Shown here: positions 9,512-18,144 of the stretch, in pieces | Numbering within the stretch: the first letter of the stretch is position 1 | Layout of the letters: each line of letters begins with the position of its first letter | Assembly: GCA_965237405.1 (NCBI GenBank) | Contig: OZ250139.1 | Location: 3,286,001-3,350,000, forward strand | Direction: 5' to 3' | Source of the DNA: CAUZIB01 sp963663925 | Lineage (GTDB): Bacteria; Acidobacteriota; Vicinamibacteria; Vicinamibacterales; UBA8438 | Length of the DNA stretch: 64,000 nt | Made by a program: the position numbers and the translations under genes | The notes under the pieces: generated by a model | Seen by the model: the letters and a program-made list of their open reading frames with translations, nothing else | Databases searched by the model: none | What the model was told of the DNA's origin: nothing

Positions 9512-10284
9512 ATGAGCCTGAACCGGCTAGAGCGGTTGAGGGAGGCCGAAGCAAGATCGTGCCGAGACTTACCACTGCAGCAGTACGCCGCTTTATTGTG
9601 CGAAGCCATCAGGGATTACGACTTTCCGGTAGTTACCTATGACTTCACCGAGGAGAAACCCCTCCACCATGGCAGCATGCTTGCTGTCGAGCAATACATC
9701 GGCACTTTATTGCACAGCAAAGACTTCTCGGCAGTTAAAGACGGCCTTTCGAATGTCCTGTACTGGGGGTACGCCCGGCAACCGATCAGAGACTTCAGGG
9801 TAAGTGACTTCAGGAAGACAATTCTCGATCCCGAGCGGGAACCCAAGCTTGATCAGTTTGCGCAGCTGATACGATCTGGCCGGTCCGATCTCTTCAACAT
9901 CAAGGAACTGCAGTTTGCGCCAGTTCAATCAGATCTCGTTCGTAAGCAAAATCCTGATGTTTCTGGATCCTACACGCTCTCCTGTGCTCGACCTGAAGAT
10001 CGCCAAAGCATTCGCGAAGTCGTCCTTTCTGCCCCTGCAGAACTTGACGTTCGCCAAAGCTGGCATTTCAATCACCAAGAGGAACGCAACCGCCTACGAC
10101 ACCTGGGCGTGCTGGTGCCGCGAAATCGCCACGGTGGTCAACGAAGCCCCTGTGTCTCCGGTGCCGCGGCGTCAGAGCCGTCGATGTCGAAAGAGCCATC
10201 TTCACCCTGGCGGACTCACAGGCAACGGACAAGGCCCGGGTGCTTCTGGACGGCCCGGCAGGCTGGACGTTCGATCGGAGATAG
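9512..10284 (+). pseudogene. Hypothetical protein of a two-gene unit, two frameshifts
   Basis: One protein of about 255 residues can be read through three frames: 9512 to about 9915 (AVKDGLSNVLYWGYARQPIRDFRV), then FNQISFVSKILMFLDPTRSPVLDLKIAK in a second frame, then RAVDVERAIFTLADSQATDKARVLL to the TAG at 10282-10284. I do not recognise a named domain. The SFVSKILMFLDP..PVLD and VDVER segments faintly resemble helix-hairpin-helix glycosylase-type folds, but this is weak. It is followed 67 bp later by 10352-10978 on the same strand. Confidence 0.6.
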
Positions 10285-10351
10285 GCCCAGTCAGATTGGC
10301 CAGGACTGACCGACCCCCGGCTCCGCTGAAGCGACTGGAGGAGCAAATCCT

Positions 10352-10978
10352 ATGAGCAACCCGCAGGGACCGAAACTGTACAGCGCCACCTTGTTGATTC
10401 GGGGAATGGAAGGCTTATCGCTCGGCGGTGCGGTATTAGTACCTCAAAAGGCCATCGAAGATGACGGTATGGCCAAGGCCAAAAATCTGCAGATACGGGA
10501 CAACGCGCTCACGCGCGTTGTCCTTTATGCAATCGTAGTTGAACTAGTCGTGAAGCACGTATGGGAACAGGAGTTCGGCACGACTGCCGAGCACACTCAC
10601 AACGTGCACAAGTTATTTAAGCAGTTGAGGCCTGAAACCCGGAGCGAGATAGAAGCCCTTTACGACGAGTGTCGCCTTGCTCACAAGAACTACTTTCGCC
10701 GCGCGTATCAGGATGTCACCCAAGCCGGGATATTGAAGGACGGTTCTGTGGCCGAGGCGTTCGACGTAGCGAGTCTTGAAGAGGCACTGCGGTGGAACGA
10801 AGAGGCAATGAGGGACCTTAAGTACACGATGAAGCCAGACGGCCCAAGCGTGCCCGCTGGTGTTGGCTGGCATGGCGATTCTTTTGTGGTTCCGCCTGGC
10901 CGCTTGCCAAACTTCGCCGTCGAACTGACGGGCTGGGCAGGTCGGCAAAGCTCCACCGGCGGCACGGCTGGCGGGTAG
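10352..10978 (+). CDS. Hypothetical protein, possibly HEPN-like
   Basis: A 208-residue protein. The central part (NALTRVVLYAIVVELVVKHVWEQE, then HTHNVHKLFKQL and EIEALYDECRLAHKNY) is a helical bundle reminiscent of HEPN-type proteins, without a clear Rx4-6H motif. The C-terminus (LPNFAVELTGWAGRQ) is compact. A GGAGG-like ribosome site precedes the ATG. It appears to form a unit with the frameshifted gene 67 bp upstream. Function unknown; the HEPN suggestion is from pattern only. Confidence 0.6.
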   Translation: MSNPQGPKLYSATLLIRGMEGLSLGGAVLVPQKAIEDDGMAKAKNLQIRDNALTRVVLYAIVVELVVKHVWEQEFGTTAEHTHNVHKLFKQLRPETRSEIEALYDECRLAHKNYFRRAYQDVTQAGILKDGSVAEAFDVASLEEALRWNEEAMRDLKYTMKPDGPSVPAGVGWHGDSFVVPPGRLPNFAVELTGWAGRQSSTGGTAGG

Positions 10979-11141
10979 GGGCCGGCGCGGTACGCCGGCG
11001 CGTGTCACGGTGCCGGTGGACGAGGACGAGCCGGCGGACCATCCCGCCTCGGGAACGGCATCGCCCAATAGTTTCCACTTTTATTCAACCGGCCGGTCCG
11101 GTTCTTTCCTCCCATACGTCCGCCTAAAGAGGTACCACCTA

Positions 11142-11185
11142 CAAGTAGTACTGATCAAGTACGTACAAACCTTCAAGTACGTACA
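11142..11185. repeat. Tandem GTACGTAC-containing repeats
   Basis: TCAAGTACGTACA occurs at 11155-11167 and again at 11173-11185, 18 bp apart. A degenerate copy starts at 11142. Each full copy contains the self-complementary GTACGTAC. The spacing and AT-rich setting suggest an operator or iteron-like site. It lies beyond the 3' end of the HicA fragment on the minus strand. Confidence 0.4.
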
Positions 11186-11399
11186 GGCCGCTGGTCTGTG
11201 AATTCTCGGCGCGCCCTAACGGTAAAACAGGGGGAGCCGGCCGAAATAATGTGGGTTGGATTGTAGACGTAGAACTGAGATAGACGAGTTTACTCAGTAT
11301 TTCTGTGAACAATGGTGGAAGTACCTCCCCCATCAGCCAAAAACAGCCCGGATAGCCTTCGCGTTCCGGGCGTGTCAACGGCTGCGCCGTCCTTCTCTG

Positions 11400-11489
11400 G
11401 TACTTGACCTGACGGTGGCTGCCTTTGGTGGTCATCTTCCGCCAGCCATCGGCTTCGATCAGCTTGATGGCCTCACGAACCTTTGGCAT
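11400..11489 (-). pseudogene. hicA: HicA toxin N-terminal fragment
   Basis: MPKVREAIKLIEADGWRKM then GSHRQVKY is the HicA double-stranded-RNA-binding-like fold up to its catalytic His. After residue 30 the frame no longer matches the family, and no HicB gene follows. The ATG overlaps the 3' end of the EEP nuclease gene by 17 bp. The toxin is therefore broken. Confidence 0.7.
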
Positions 11490-12420
11490 CGCGCTTCTTG
11501 ATCACCTCCACGCCGCTCGCCGGCTGAACAAATCTGGCAACCCAGGATTCTTTAGGTACTGCAACTCTGGCGTTGTCCTTCACCTCGATCATCAGGCGGC
11601 AGTGGTCGCTCGGTCCCCACTCCTCAATTTCGTTCATCGCCCGCACTGACACCTTCTCGTGGAACCCGCGCGACGCGAACGCGTAGTCCAATTGATTGAC
11701 CGCGGTTTTCGGCCCGGTCCCCGGCCGGTAGTACGTCGGCACGTTCTTCGTGTCCGGCGGCACGTCGTCTGGCCCCGATGTCGCGCACCGTCCGTGCGGC
11801 GCCTGCGGACCCAGGAACTCCAGCCCGAGCGCCTGCATCCGATCCCACACCGTGCGGTCCCGTGTTGGCAGCGACAACCTCGACCCGGTCGCCCCATAGA
11901 ACATGTTCAGATCACCCGCCGCCAGGATCCGCTGCTTCGTCGGGTCGGCGTAACCGATGAACGCGGACAAGTCCGAAAGGATTCGATGTGCAGAGGCATC
12001 CGCGTACCCGACACGCCATCTGCTCTTGGTAGACGGATGGGGCTTCAACCAGCGTGCGTACATCGAGACGGCCATAAACGCCGCGTCCGCATTGTCGCGC
12101 GGGGTCACCCTCGCGGCGGCGATGGTGCCGATGCCACTGACGCCCATCGCATCCTCCCCGAGGTCGCTGGTCGGTGGGACCTGTCGGTACGGCTCGACGG
12201 TGATGCGATCGGACAGCTTCACGACCAGCGGCCAGCGGTCGTACAGGTGCCGGTTCCAGAACACCCCGTCCACGTATTCAATCCGGTCCACCACGTCTCC
12301 GGGCGGGCTTCCCGCCTCCTGCAAGAGCGCCACATCCGCAGCACCTTCACTGGCCATCTGCACCAGTTCGCGCCACGGCTTCTCGCGCTTCCCGATGTTC
12401 CAGCTCACGACCTTGACCAT
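11473..12420 (-). CDS. Endonuclease/exonuclease/phosphatase (EEP) family protein
   Basis: A 315-residue protein beginning MVKVVSWNIGKREKPWRELV. The EEP motifs appear in order: WNI near residue 8, LLQEA near 34, AAGDLNMFYG near 170, QLDYAFAS near 245 and the terminal SDHCRLMIEV near 272. These are the metal- and phosphate-binding residues of the DNase I/exonuclease III fold. There is no signal peptide, so it should be cytoplasmic. The tail (VEVIKKRDAKGS) is read through the HicA start. Substrate unknown: DNA, RNA, phosphoesters and lipids are all known for this fold. Confidence 0.82.
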   Translation of the reverse strand: MVKVVSWNIGKREKPWRELVQMASEGAADVALLQEAGSPPGDVVDRIEYVDGVFWNRHLYDRWPLVVKLSDRITVEPYRQVPPTSDLGEDAMGVSGIGTIAAARVTPRDNADAAFMAVSMYARWLKPHPSTKSRWRVGYADASAHRILSDLSAFIGYADPTKQRILAAGDLNMFYGATGSRLSLPTRDRTVWDRMQALGLEFLGPQAPHGRCATSGPDDVPPDTKNVPTYYRPGTGPKTAVNQLDYAFASRGFHEKVSVRAMNEIEEWGPSDHCRLMIEVKDNARVAVPKESWVARFVQPASGVEVIKKRDAKGS

Positions 12421-12682
12421 CCGACCACCTCCGCATCCACTCTCTCACCGCGTCGCCACGGCCGCGTCTTCCGCGGGTGGATCAACGTGTATGGTGGATA
12501 TTTTCTCGTCTTGAAGTCGTCTACCGTGCAGCAGCTAGTTCCAAGGAATAACGGTTTCCGTCTCAGCTCCTCAAAGCCCCCAGCACGGGCGGCAGGTCGA
12601 ACAGGGCCGGTTCCCCAGGTCGACCTCAGAGGGCCTTAGGACGGGCCGGCAGCGACACGCCCGACGACGGGAAGTGTAGCCC

Positions 12683-12913
12683 TCAGCGGCCTGGGCTATG
12701 GATGAGTCGGTCGATCTGATCCTGTGCGACCCACGAAACCGGCTCGCCGGATAGGTCCGTATCCAGCTCAAGGCGGTTGCGGGCCGGGGTGTCGAAGATG
12801 GACAGCTCGGCACCCATCAACCTGGTAAGGGCCGGCTCGCGCGGCCCTGTGAATCCGTACGTCTCGATGAGGCGGTGCGCCTGGGCGCGGGTGAGTCTGG
12901 CGGTGCGGGTCAT
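12683..12913 (-). CDS. Small hypothetical protein, paralogue of the upstream gene
   Basis: A 76-residue protein, MTRTARLTRAQAHRLIETYGF, ending SGEPVSWVAQDQIDRLIHSPGR. It shares both its start (LTRAQAHRLIETYG) and its end (SGEPVSWxAQDxIDRLI) with the gene just upstream at 12910-13341. Its ATG overlaps that gene's stop by 4 bp (ATGA), so they form a coupled pair born by duplication. No known domain is visible; the pattern would suit a small regulator or anti-toxin-like protein, which is speculation. Confidence 0.65.
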   Translation of the reverse strand: MTRTARLTRAQAHRLIETYGFTGPREPALTRLMGAELSIFDTPARNRLELDTDLSGEPVSWVAQDQIDRLIHSPGR

Positions 12914-13341
12914 CGGCGCGCCACGTTACGCGCCGTGGACACTCGGCCGCGAAGTCCAAGGGACGTGACGCGGGCCATGCGCCGCCGGCCGCGCCGGGGC
13001 ATCCCCGGATCGTCGCCGTCGGCCTCGGTGATGATGTCGCCTTCGGGCGGCGGCGGCTGCGAGGGCAGCCCACCCGGCGGGGGGGTGAACTCGGTGTCGA
13101 AGATGAGGCGGTCGATCTCGTCCTGAGCGAGCCAGCTCACCGGCTCGCCGGATACGTTGGTGTCGAGTTCCACGCGATCGCCGCGTGGCGCGTCGTAGGC
13201 GGTCACGGTGGCCTCGGTCACGCGTTCAAGCGCATCCTCGCGCGGCACGTCGCCGCAGCCATAGGTTTCGATAAGGCGGTGCGCCTGGGCGCGGGTGAGC
13301 CGGACCGGAGTGAGTCGGACGATCCGCATGGTGTCGGGCAT
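12910..13341 (-). CDS. Small hypothetical protein, first of a tandem paralogous pair
   Basis: From ATG 13341 (MPDTMRIVRL, with GAAGGAT upstream) the 143-residue protein has the same 65-residue module as its downstream partner (LTRAQAHRLIETYG, SGEPVSWLAQDEIDRLI). An extra Pro/Gly-rich linker and a basic tail (MPRRGRRRMARVTS) follow. The tail may bind nucleic acid. A longer in-frame start at 13554 lacks support. The function is not known to me. Confidence 0.6.
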   Translation of the reverse strand: MPDTMRIVRLTPVRLTRAQAHRLIETYGCGDVPREDALERVTEATVTAYDAPRGDRVELDTNVSGEPVSWLAQDEIDRLIFDTEFTPPPGGLPSQPPPPEGDIITEADGDDPGMPRRGRRRMARVTSLGLRGRVSTARNVARR

Positions 13342-13780
13342 CGGTATTTTATCCTTCGGGTTAACGGGTGGCTGTGTGTTCTCGCAATCAGGGACACCAG
13401 CGACCTGGAACGCGCGGGAGTGGTCGGGCGCGCCGCCAAAGGGCGGGGGCCGGTCCTGCCGAACCTGTGACAGCTCGGGAGCGGAGCGGGCTGGCGCAGC
13501 GTTGGCAAACCGGACCCAACCGGCGGCAAGCGGCCGGCCGATGGTGGCCGACACAGGGGCAGTCTACGCCGTACGTGGCTAGACTGGCGGGGCCATGCAG
13601 TACAGCATCGGAGGTCGAAATTGCGAACTGTTGCGCGTCGCACTGAACGACGGTGAGGGCGTGCTTGCCGAAGTGGGCAAACTGATTTTCATGCGGGAGG
13701 GGGTGACGTGGAACGTCGTGCTACCGGGGAATGGCTTCGCCGGCAAGCTCGCCGCCGGCATCAAGCGGCGATCTCACATG

Positions 13781-14989
13781 GTCAACGCAACAACTTAGCT
13801 AATATTTCAGATGGTTTCATCCAGCCGAGAGTTTGTCGAGGCCGGTCGTTGAGCACGTGTGCGACCCGGTTCAGGTGCCGCTGGCTATGGACTGACAAGT
13901 CGCTTCCTCGTGGGAAGTACTGACGCAGCAGACCGTTCGTATTTTCGTTACTGCCGCGTTGCCACGGGCTTGACGGATCACAGAAGTAGACGTGGACGCC
14001 AGTCGCAATGCTGAATTGGCGGTGCCGAGCCATTTCCTTGCCGCGGTCCCACGTGAGGGACACCGCGAGATGCTGCGGCAGCGTTCTGATCTTCTTCGCG
14101 ATGAGCGCGCACACATGGTGACTGGTCTTATTGCGGCCGACGGCCAGTAACATCACGTAGCGAGTCTGACGCTCGACCAACGTTGCGATCGCCGACTGGC
14201 CCCGGGCACCCAGCATCAGATCGCCTTCCCAATGACCAGGCACCGCACGGTCTTCAATCTCAGCCGGTCGATCCGCGATGAGAACCATATCTTTGATGTA
14301 GCCCCCTGGATCTTTGCGCCCATGCGGGCGACGACGGGTACGCCCAGAACGCAGACACGCGGTGAGCTCTTTGCGCAACGCCCCCCTGGCCTGGACGAAC
14401 AGCGAGCGATAGATGGTTTCGTGGGACACGCGCATCTCGGGATCGTCCGGGTAGTCAACGGTCAGTCTCGCACTGATTTGTTGAGGAGACCACTACGCGT
14501 TCAACATCGATTCCACCTGGGTGCGGAGCCGAGGACATTGGCGGAATTTCGTGGCTTTCGGTCGTCGCGCTCTCTTGTAGGCCGCCTCGTCCGCGCGACA
14601 CGCCCGATACCGGCAGGGGCCGCTATTGCCGTTGACCTCGCGACAGATGGTGGACGGTGCCCGTCCAAGGCGTCGTGCGATCGCCCGATACGATGCGCCG
14701 CTTCCCAATCCTCTCGAGACTTCCTCGCGCTCAGCCAATGACAGGTGCCGCTTCGAACGCGTCGGCTTCCGTGGTGGCATCCCGCCCACCGTGTTCAGCA
14801 GCCTCTGCATCGTCTTCGTCGAACACCTGACGGCCGCCGCCGCTTCTTCAAAACTGCGACCGTCACTGATGAGCCGACGTACAGTCAGTCGTTCTTCTCG
14901 CGTCAGCCGCACACCGCGAGTACGCGTTTCTGCCATCCCAACACCTCCACTGTTTCCTTACCACGTAGCGGTTCAAATGTTGCGATGAC
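13781..14989. mobile_element. IS30-family insertion sequence, 1,209 bp
   Basis: The ends are inverted repeats: GTCAACGCAACA at 13781 and, reversed, GTCATCGCAACA at 14989. The 6-bp sequence CACATG flanks both ends (13775-13780 and 14990-14995), consistent with a target duplication. The element lies inside an AIM24-family gene and carries one transposase gene on the minus strand. Confidence 0.85.
13782..14936 (-). pseudogene. IS30-family transposase with one in-frame TAG
   Basis: The frame starts at 14936 with an HTH region (SFEEAAAAVRCSTKTMQRLL; SYRAIARRLGRAPSTICREV). A TAG at 14493-14495 follows ...VESMLNA, and the same frame resumes with WSPQQISARLTVDYPDDPEM. The catalytic DDE residues remain: HWEGDLM, TWDRGKEM and GSNENTNGLLRQYFP. 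A single point change thus inactivates an otherwise whole transposase of about 384 codons. Confidence 0.85.
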
Positions 14990-15692
14990 CACATGAGAGC
15001 GCCAGCGGAAGATCGGCGGGGCGTCGGTCGTCTTGACCGAGTACGCCGGACCTGGGGAAGTCAGCTTTTCGAGTGATGAGCCGGGCACGATTCGCGCGGT
15101 GGAACTCGTGGCCGGGGAGGAAGTGGTTGTACGGCGCGGCGGATTTCTCGCCGCCGCGCCGGCGGTGACGCTCTCCGTGGCGGTGGTCAAGCGCCTCCGC
15201 GCCTGGCTGCTGGCCGGACACACGCTCATCTTGCAGCGCGTGACCGGGCCAGGGACGTTGTCCGTCCACGCGGCCGGGGATTTCGCGGCCTTCACCTTGG
15301 GGCAGGGCGAAGTCCTGCGCGCCGATACCGATAGCGTCGTATGGTTCGATGCGTCGGTGTCGTACAGCGCGGTCTGGGCCGGCGGGGTGAAACGGGCCTT
15401 CCTCGGCGGGGAAGGATTATTTCTGTCGACCTTCACGGGGTCAGGGCGCGTCACGCGGCAGACGATGGGCCACGCGCCCGCGAGCGGGCCGGGAAAGACG
15501 GAGACAGGCTGATTCCTCGGGGCCAGCTCGAGAACATCTCTCACGCGCAGCCTGGGGCCTCCTGGTGGTCGTCGCGGCCGTCGTGAGCGTGAGCGCCGGC
15601 CAGCGAGAGCCGTACGAGACCGCGTCCCCGTTCGTGGGCCTCTATCAGCTTGCGGAAGTCCACACGTCGAACGATCTCGTGGAATAGCCCTC

Positions 15693-16504
15693 ATGAAAGG
15701 CATTACTGAACAAGCTGGTCGCGACTGCAAAGCGTACGAGCTTGCGCGAGACCACATACTCGAGTTCCCTGGAGTCACCGACAAAGTGCTCCAACGCTAC
15801 CTCAGCGCGGCCTCGAGGCGGCGCTCGCGTACGATGGCGGAGGTCTTTCTTCGCCTTCTGCTGTCGTTGCGAAACAAAGGCATGATGGCGACCGTCATCC
15901 CTGCCGAGTTCGTGCATTCGCTCGGGCGAGTGCTCAACAGCTTTGACCCGGTTACGGTCATTCAGCGCTTCACCTCGACCGACGACCTACTGGACACCAT
16001 CGTCAAAAAACTCAACCAGCCGGACGGATTCGCAAGGTGCCAAGAGGTCTCTGGCCTTTATTCGCGCGAGGCACGCTCTCAGGCGCTCTATTCTTGGGTC
16101 AGTTCAAGAGTGGTCCTGACTTCCTCGCGTGGGTAAAGACGTTCGACGACGACTCCCGTAAGCGAGCCGCCCTACCCCTGCTCTTGAGTAAAGAGATTGA
16201 TGGTTTCGGATTCGCGCTCAGTTGTGATTTTCTAAAAGAGCTTGGGTTTCTCAACTTTGCCAAGCCCGATGTCCACGTCAAGGCGATTACCAAAGGACTG
16301 AAACTCTCGATTGAAACAGCGAACGATTACGCCGTATTCAAGGATGTGGTCCGAATCGCCGCCCATTGCGACAAGACGCCATATGATGTCGACAAGCTGT
16401 TCTGGTTAGTGGGAAGCGGCCGCTTCTACCTGCACCCATCAATCGGTCATGTCGCGACCGACCGGGATGGGTTCATCCAGAAAGCGTCCAGGGTGCTCGG
16501 CTAG
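15693..16504 (+). pseudogene. Frameshifted HhH-GPD-glycosylase-like hypothetical protein
   Basis: Two overlapping frames (15693-16136 and 16037-16504) read as one protein of about 265 residues, joined near 16040. The C-terminal part, EIDGFGFALSCDFLKELGFLNFAKPDVHVKAI followed by PYDVDKLFWLVGSG, resembles helix-hairpin-helix DNA glycosylases (hairpin plus catalytic Asp). The N-terminal half has no recognised domain. The assignment is by pattern and moderate at best. Confidence 0.5.
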
Positions 16505-16553
16505 TCCCGAAGCGACTACGTCGCGGTCGCGGCCGTCGTCGTGACAGCAATAC

Positions 16554-16563
16554 CCCCCCCCCC
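16554..16563. repeat. Poly-C run
   Basis: A run of about ten C lies at the 5' edge of the IS1595 remnant. Such a run is prone to length errors and may explain local frame loss. Confidence 0.6.
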
Positions 16564-17254
16564 GAAAACGGCCCGGATAGCCTCCGCAGTCCAGTGCCCT
16601 CAGCCTCCAGCACCAACTCGGGCTCACCCGCTACGAGACGACCTGGACGGTGCTCCACAAGCTGCGGCGCGCCATGGTGCGCCCCGGCCGCGACCGGCTG
16701 CGCGGGACGGTCGCAGTCGACGAAACCTATGTGGGCGGGGAAGAAGAAGGCCTGTGGGGCCGGGAGACTGTCTACCAAGACCCTCGTGGGGGTGGCGGCT
16801 GAAGAGGCCGGCCACGCCGTCGGCCGGATTCGGTTGGCGACGCTGACGGATGCCTCCGACGTCAGCCTGCTCCCGTTCGTCGAGGAGACTGTTGAGCCCG
16901 GCTCGGTTGTGCACACCGACGGGGGGGGCAGGGTACCGGGGCCTGCCCGCGAAGGGCTATCGGCCCGAGGTTGCCAACATCCCGCGGAGCCGAAAACAGG
17001 CGCATGAGGGTATGCCGCGCGTGCATCGCGTGGCGTCGCTCCTCAAGCAGTGGCTCCTGGGGACCCATCAGGGCGCCGTCCGCCCGCGCCACCTGGACGA
17101 CTACCTGGACGAGTTCACCGTGCGGTTCAACCGACGGCCGTCGCGCTCACGGGGCCACCTGTTCTACCGCTTGGGTCAGCAGGCCGTGGAGGTCGATCCG
17201 GTGCACTGGCGTGACGTCGCCAACGCGGCGCGAGGCCATAACCACAACCTGTAG
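16564..17254 (+). pseudogene. IS1595-family (ISXO2-like) transposase remnant
   Basis: Reading across frames gives LHKLRRAMVRPGRDRLRGTV, AVDETYVGGEEEG (first Asp with the typical DETYVGG), then KTLVGVAAEE, VVHTDGG (second Asp), the HxxN-like RVHRVASLLKQWLLGTHQGAV, and LDDYLDEFTVRFNRR to the stop at 17254. The N-terminal zinc ribbon is missing and at least two frame changes occur. It is inactive. Confidence 0.8.
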
Positions 17255-17257
17255 GGG

Positions 17258-17491
17258 TCACCGCAGCCAATCGGATAGCCCCATCTGACGATAGCTCTCG
17301 GCTTCCTTCTGGCTGATGAGCTTGATATGTAGACCGTCATCTAGGCTGTGCACCAACACGGTGTCGCACGACAGCTCAGACTCTGGAGCCGGCCGCTTGA
17401 CCACGATCTCTAGCGGGAGCGTCTTGCCGCTGTACTTCAGCAAAACAGCGGCTAAAATGTCGTGCCAAAGAAGTGTACTGTCAATAGGCAT
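17258..17491 (-). CDS. Small conserved hypothetical protein, 77 aa
   Basis: A complete frame, MPIDSTLLWHDILAAVLLKYSGKTLPLEIVVKRP, ending VLVHSLDDGLHIKLISQKEAES. The strand-helix pattern is protein-like and its GC content is low. It ends 3 bp from the IS1595 remnant on the other strand. I recognise no domain. Confidence 0.5.
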   Translation of the reverse strand: MPIDSTLLWHDILAAVLLKYSGKTLPLEIVVKRPAPESELSCDTVLVHSLDDGLHIKLISQKEAESYRQMGLSDWLR

Positions 17492-17619
17492 GTTTTCCCA
17501 GGTGATGCACAGGAGACATGTAAATCGCCTATGTTTATTGACTCTGTACGATCTCAGTGCATCACTGCGACAGTGTCATAAAATTGATACTTTCGCTATA
17601 TATTCTCTGTTCTACGAGG

Positions 17620-17745
17620 TCATGCAGCAGGTGGGATGAGTTGGGTCTTGATCTTGATCGTGAAGAGCTGGTCAACCGGCATATCAAGCACGATGGACAG
17701 CGCAATCGCACGCTCCAGCGACGGGCAGTGCATCCCTTTCGCGAA
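17620..17745 (-). pseudogene. Possible XRE-type regulator C-terminal fragment
   Basis: The minus strand reads CPSLERAIALSIVLDMPVDQLF then a short tail, similar to the last helices of XRE repressors (PSLERAIALSxVLDVPVDELF). The HTH part is not recoverable in this frame. Small and uncertain. Confidence 0.35.
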
Positions 17746-17831
17746 CCGCGCCCTTGAGCGGCTGGGCCACGCCGAGCGCATCGCCCATCGGACCTTGGCC
17801 GTGCAGCGGGATGAGGCCCTGGCGCGCGGCG

Positions 17832-17964
17832 TTCCGCGCGGACGCGGCGTTCGCCAAGCCGGAGATCTACGAGGCGCTCGAGCAGCGCGACATGGACTAT
17901 GCCATTCGCATGCCGGCGAACAAGAGCGTGGAGCTGGAAATCGAAGCCCTCCTCTTTCGTCCGC
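17832..17964 (+). pseudogene. IS1380-family transposase internal fragment
   Basis: FRADAAFAKPEIYEALEQRDMDYAIRMPANKSVE is a characteristic internal stretch of IS1380 transposases, including a catalytic Asp. It is cut on both sides. Another IS1380 piece, a C-terminus, lies at 56.84-57.05 kb. Confidence 0.7.
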
Positions 17965-17967
17965 CTG

Positions 17968-18081
17968 GTCTTGCTCGCGTTCAAGCGGACGTACAACGAG
18001 CAGTGGATGCTGGAGAAGTACCACTCTCGAAGCCCCGCCCAGGTGCGACGTGACCTCGTCGGACTGGCAAAGGCAGCGTAG
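17968..18081 (+). pseudogene. Integrase-core (rve) C-terminal fragment
   Basis: LLAFKRTYNEQWMLEKYHSRSPAQVRRDL is the last part of an IS3/IS481-type integrase core, ending at 18081. It is fused in sequence to the IS1380 fragment. Confidence 0.5.
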
Positions 18082-18144
18082 AAGCGAATAGGGTCAAACC
18101 ACTGTCCAAGAATCCTGGGGCGGTACAGGAACGACGTTCGCGTC

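Larger units (their letters stand above)
13595..15512 (+). pseudogene. AIM24-family protein gene split by an IS30 element
   Basis: Residues 1-58 (MQYSIGGRNCELLRVALNDG ... FMREGVTWNVVLPG ... GIKRR) are the N-terminal half of an AIM24/TIGR00266 protein. After the IS30 element the C-terminal half continues as GGASVVLTEYAGPGEVSF, GFLAAAPAVTLSVAV and GLFLSTFTGSGRV to 15512. Excising the IS with one CACATG repeat leaves the halves out of frame and about ten codons apart, so a second lesion is present. AIM24 proteins form a trimeric beta-structure of unclear role. Confidence 0.78.

Noticed and set aside
11142..11185. Plasmid iteron origin
   Set aside because: Only two full repeats, no Rep gene, DnaA boxes or partition genes nearby.
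11659..12639. 326-codon plus-strand frame opposite the EEP gene
   Set aside because: Arg/Pro-rich antisense frame; the EEP motifs on the minus strand are decisive.
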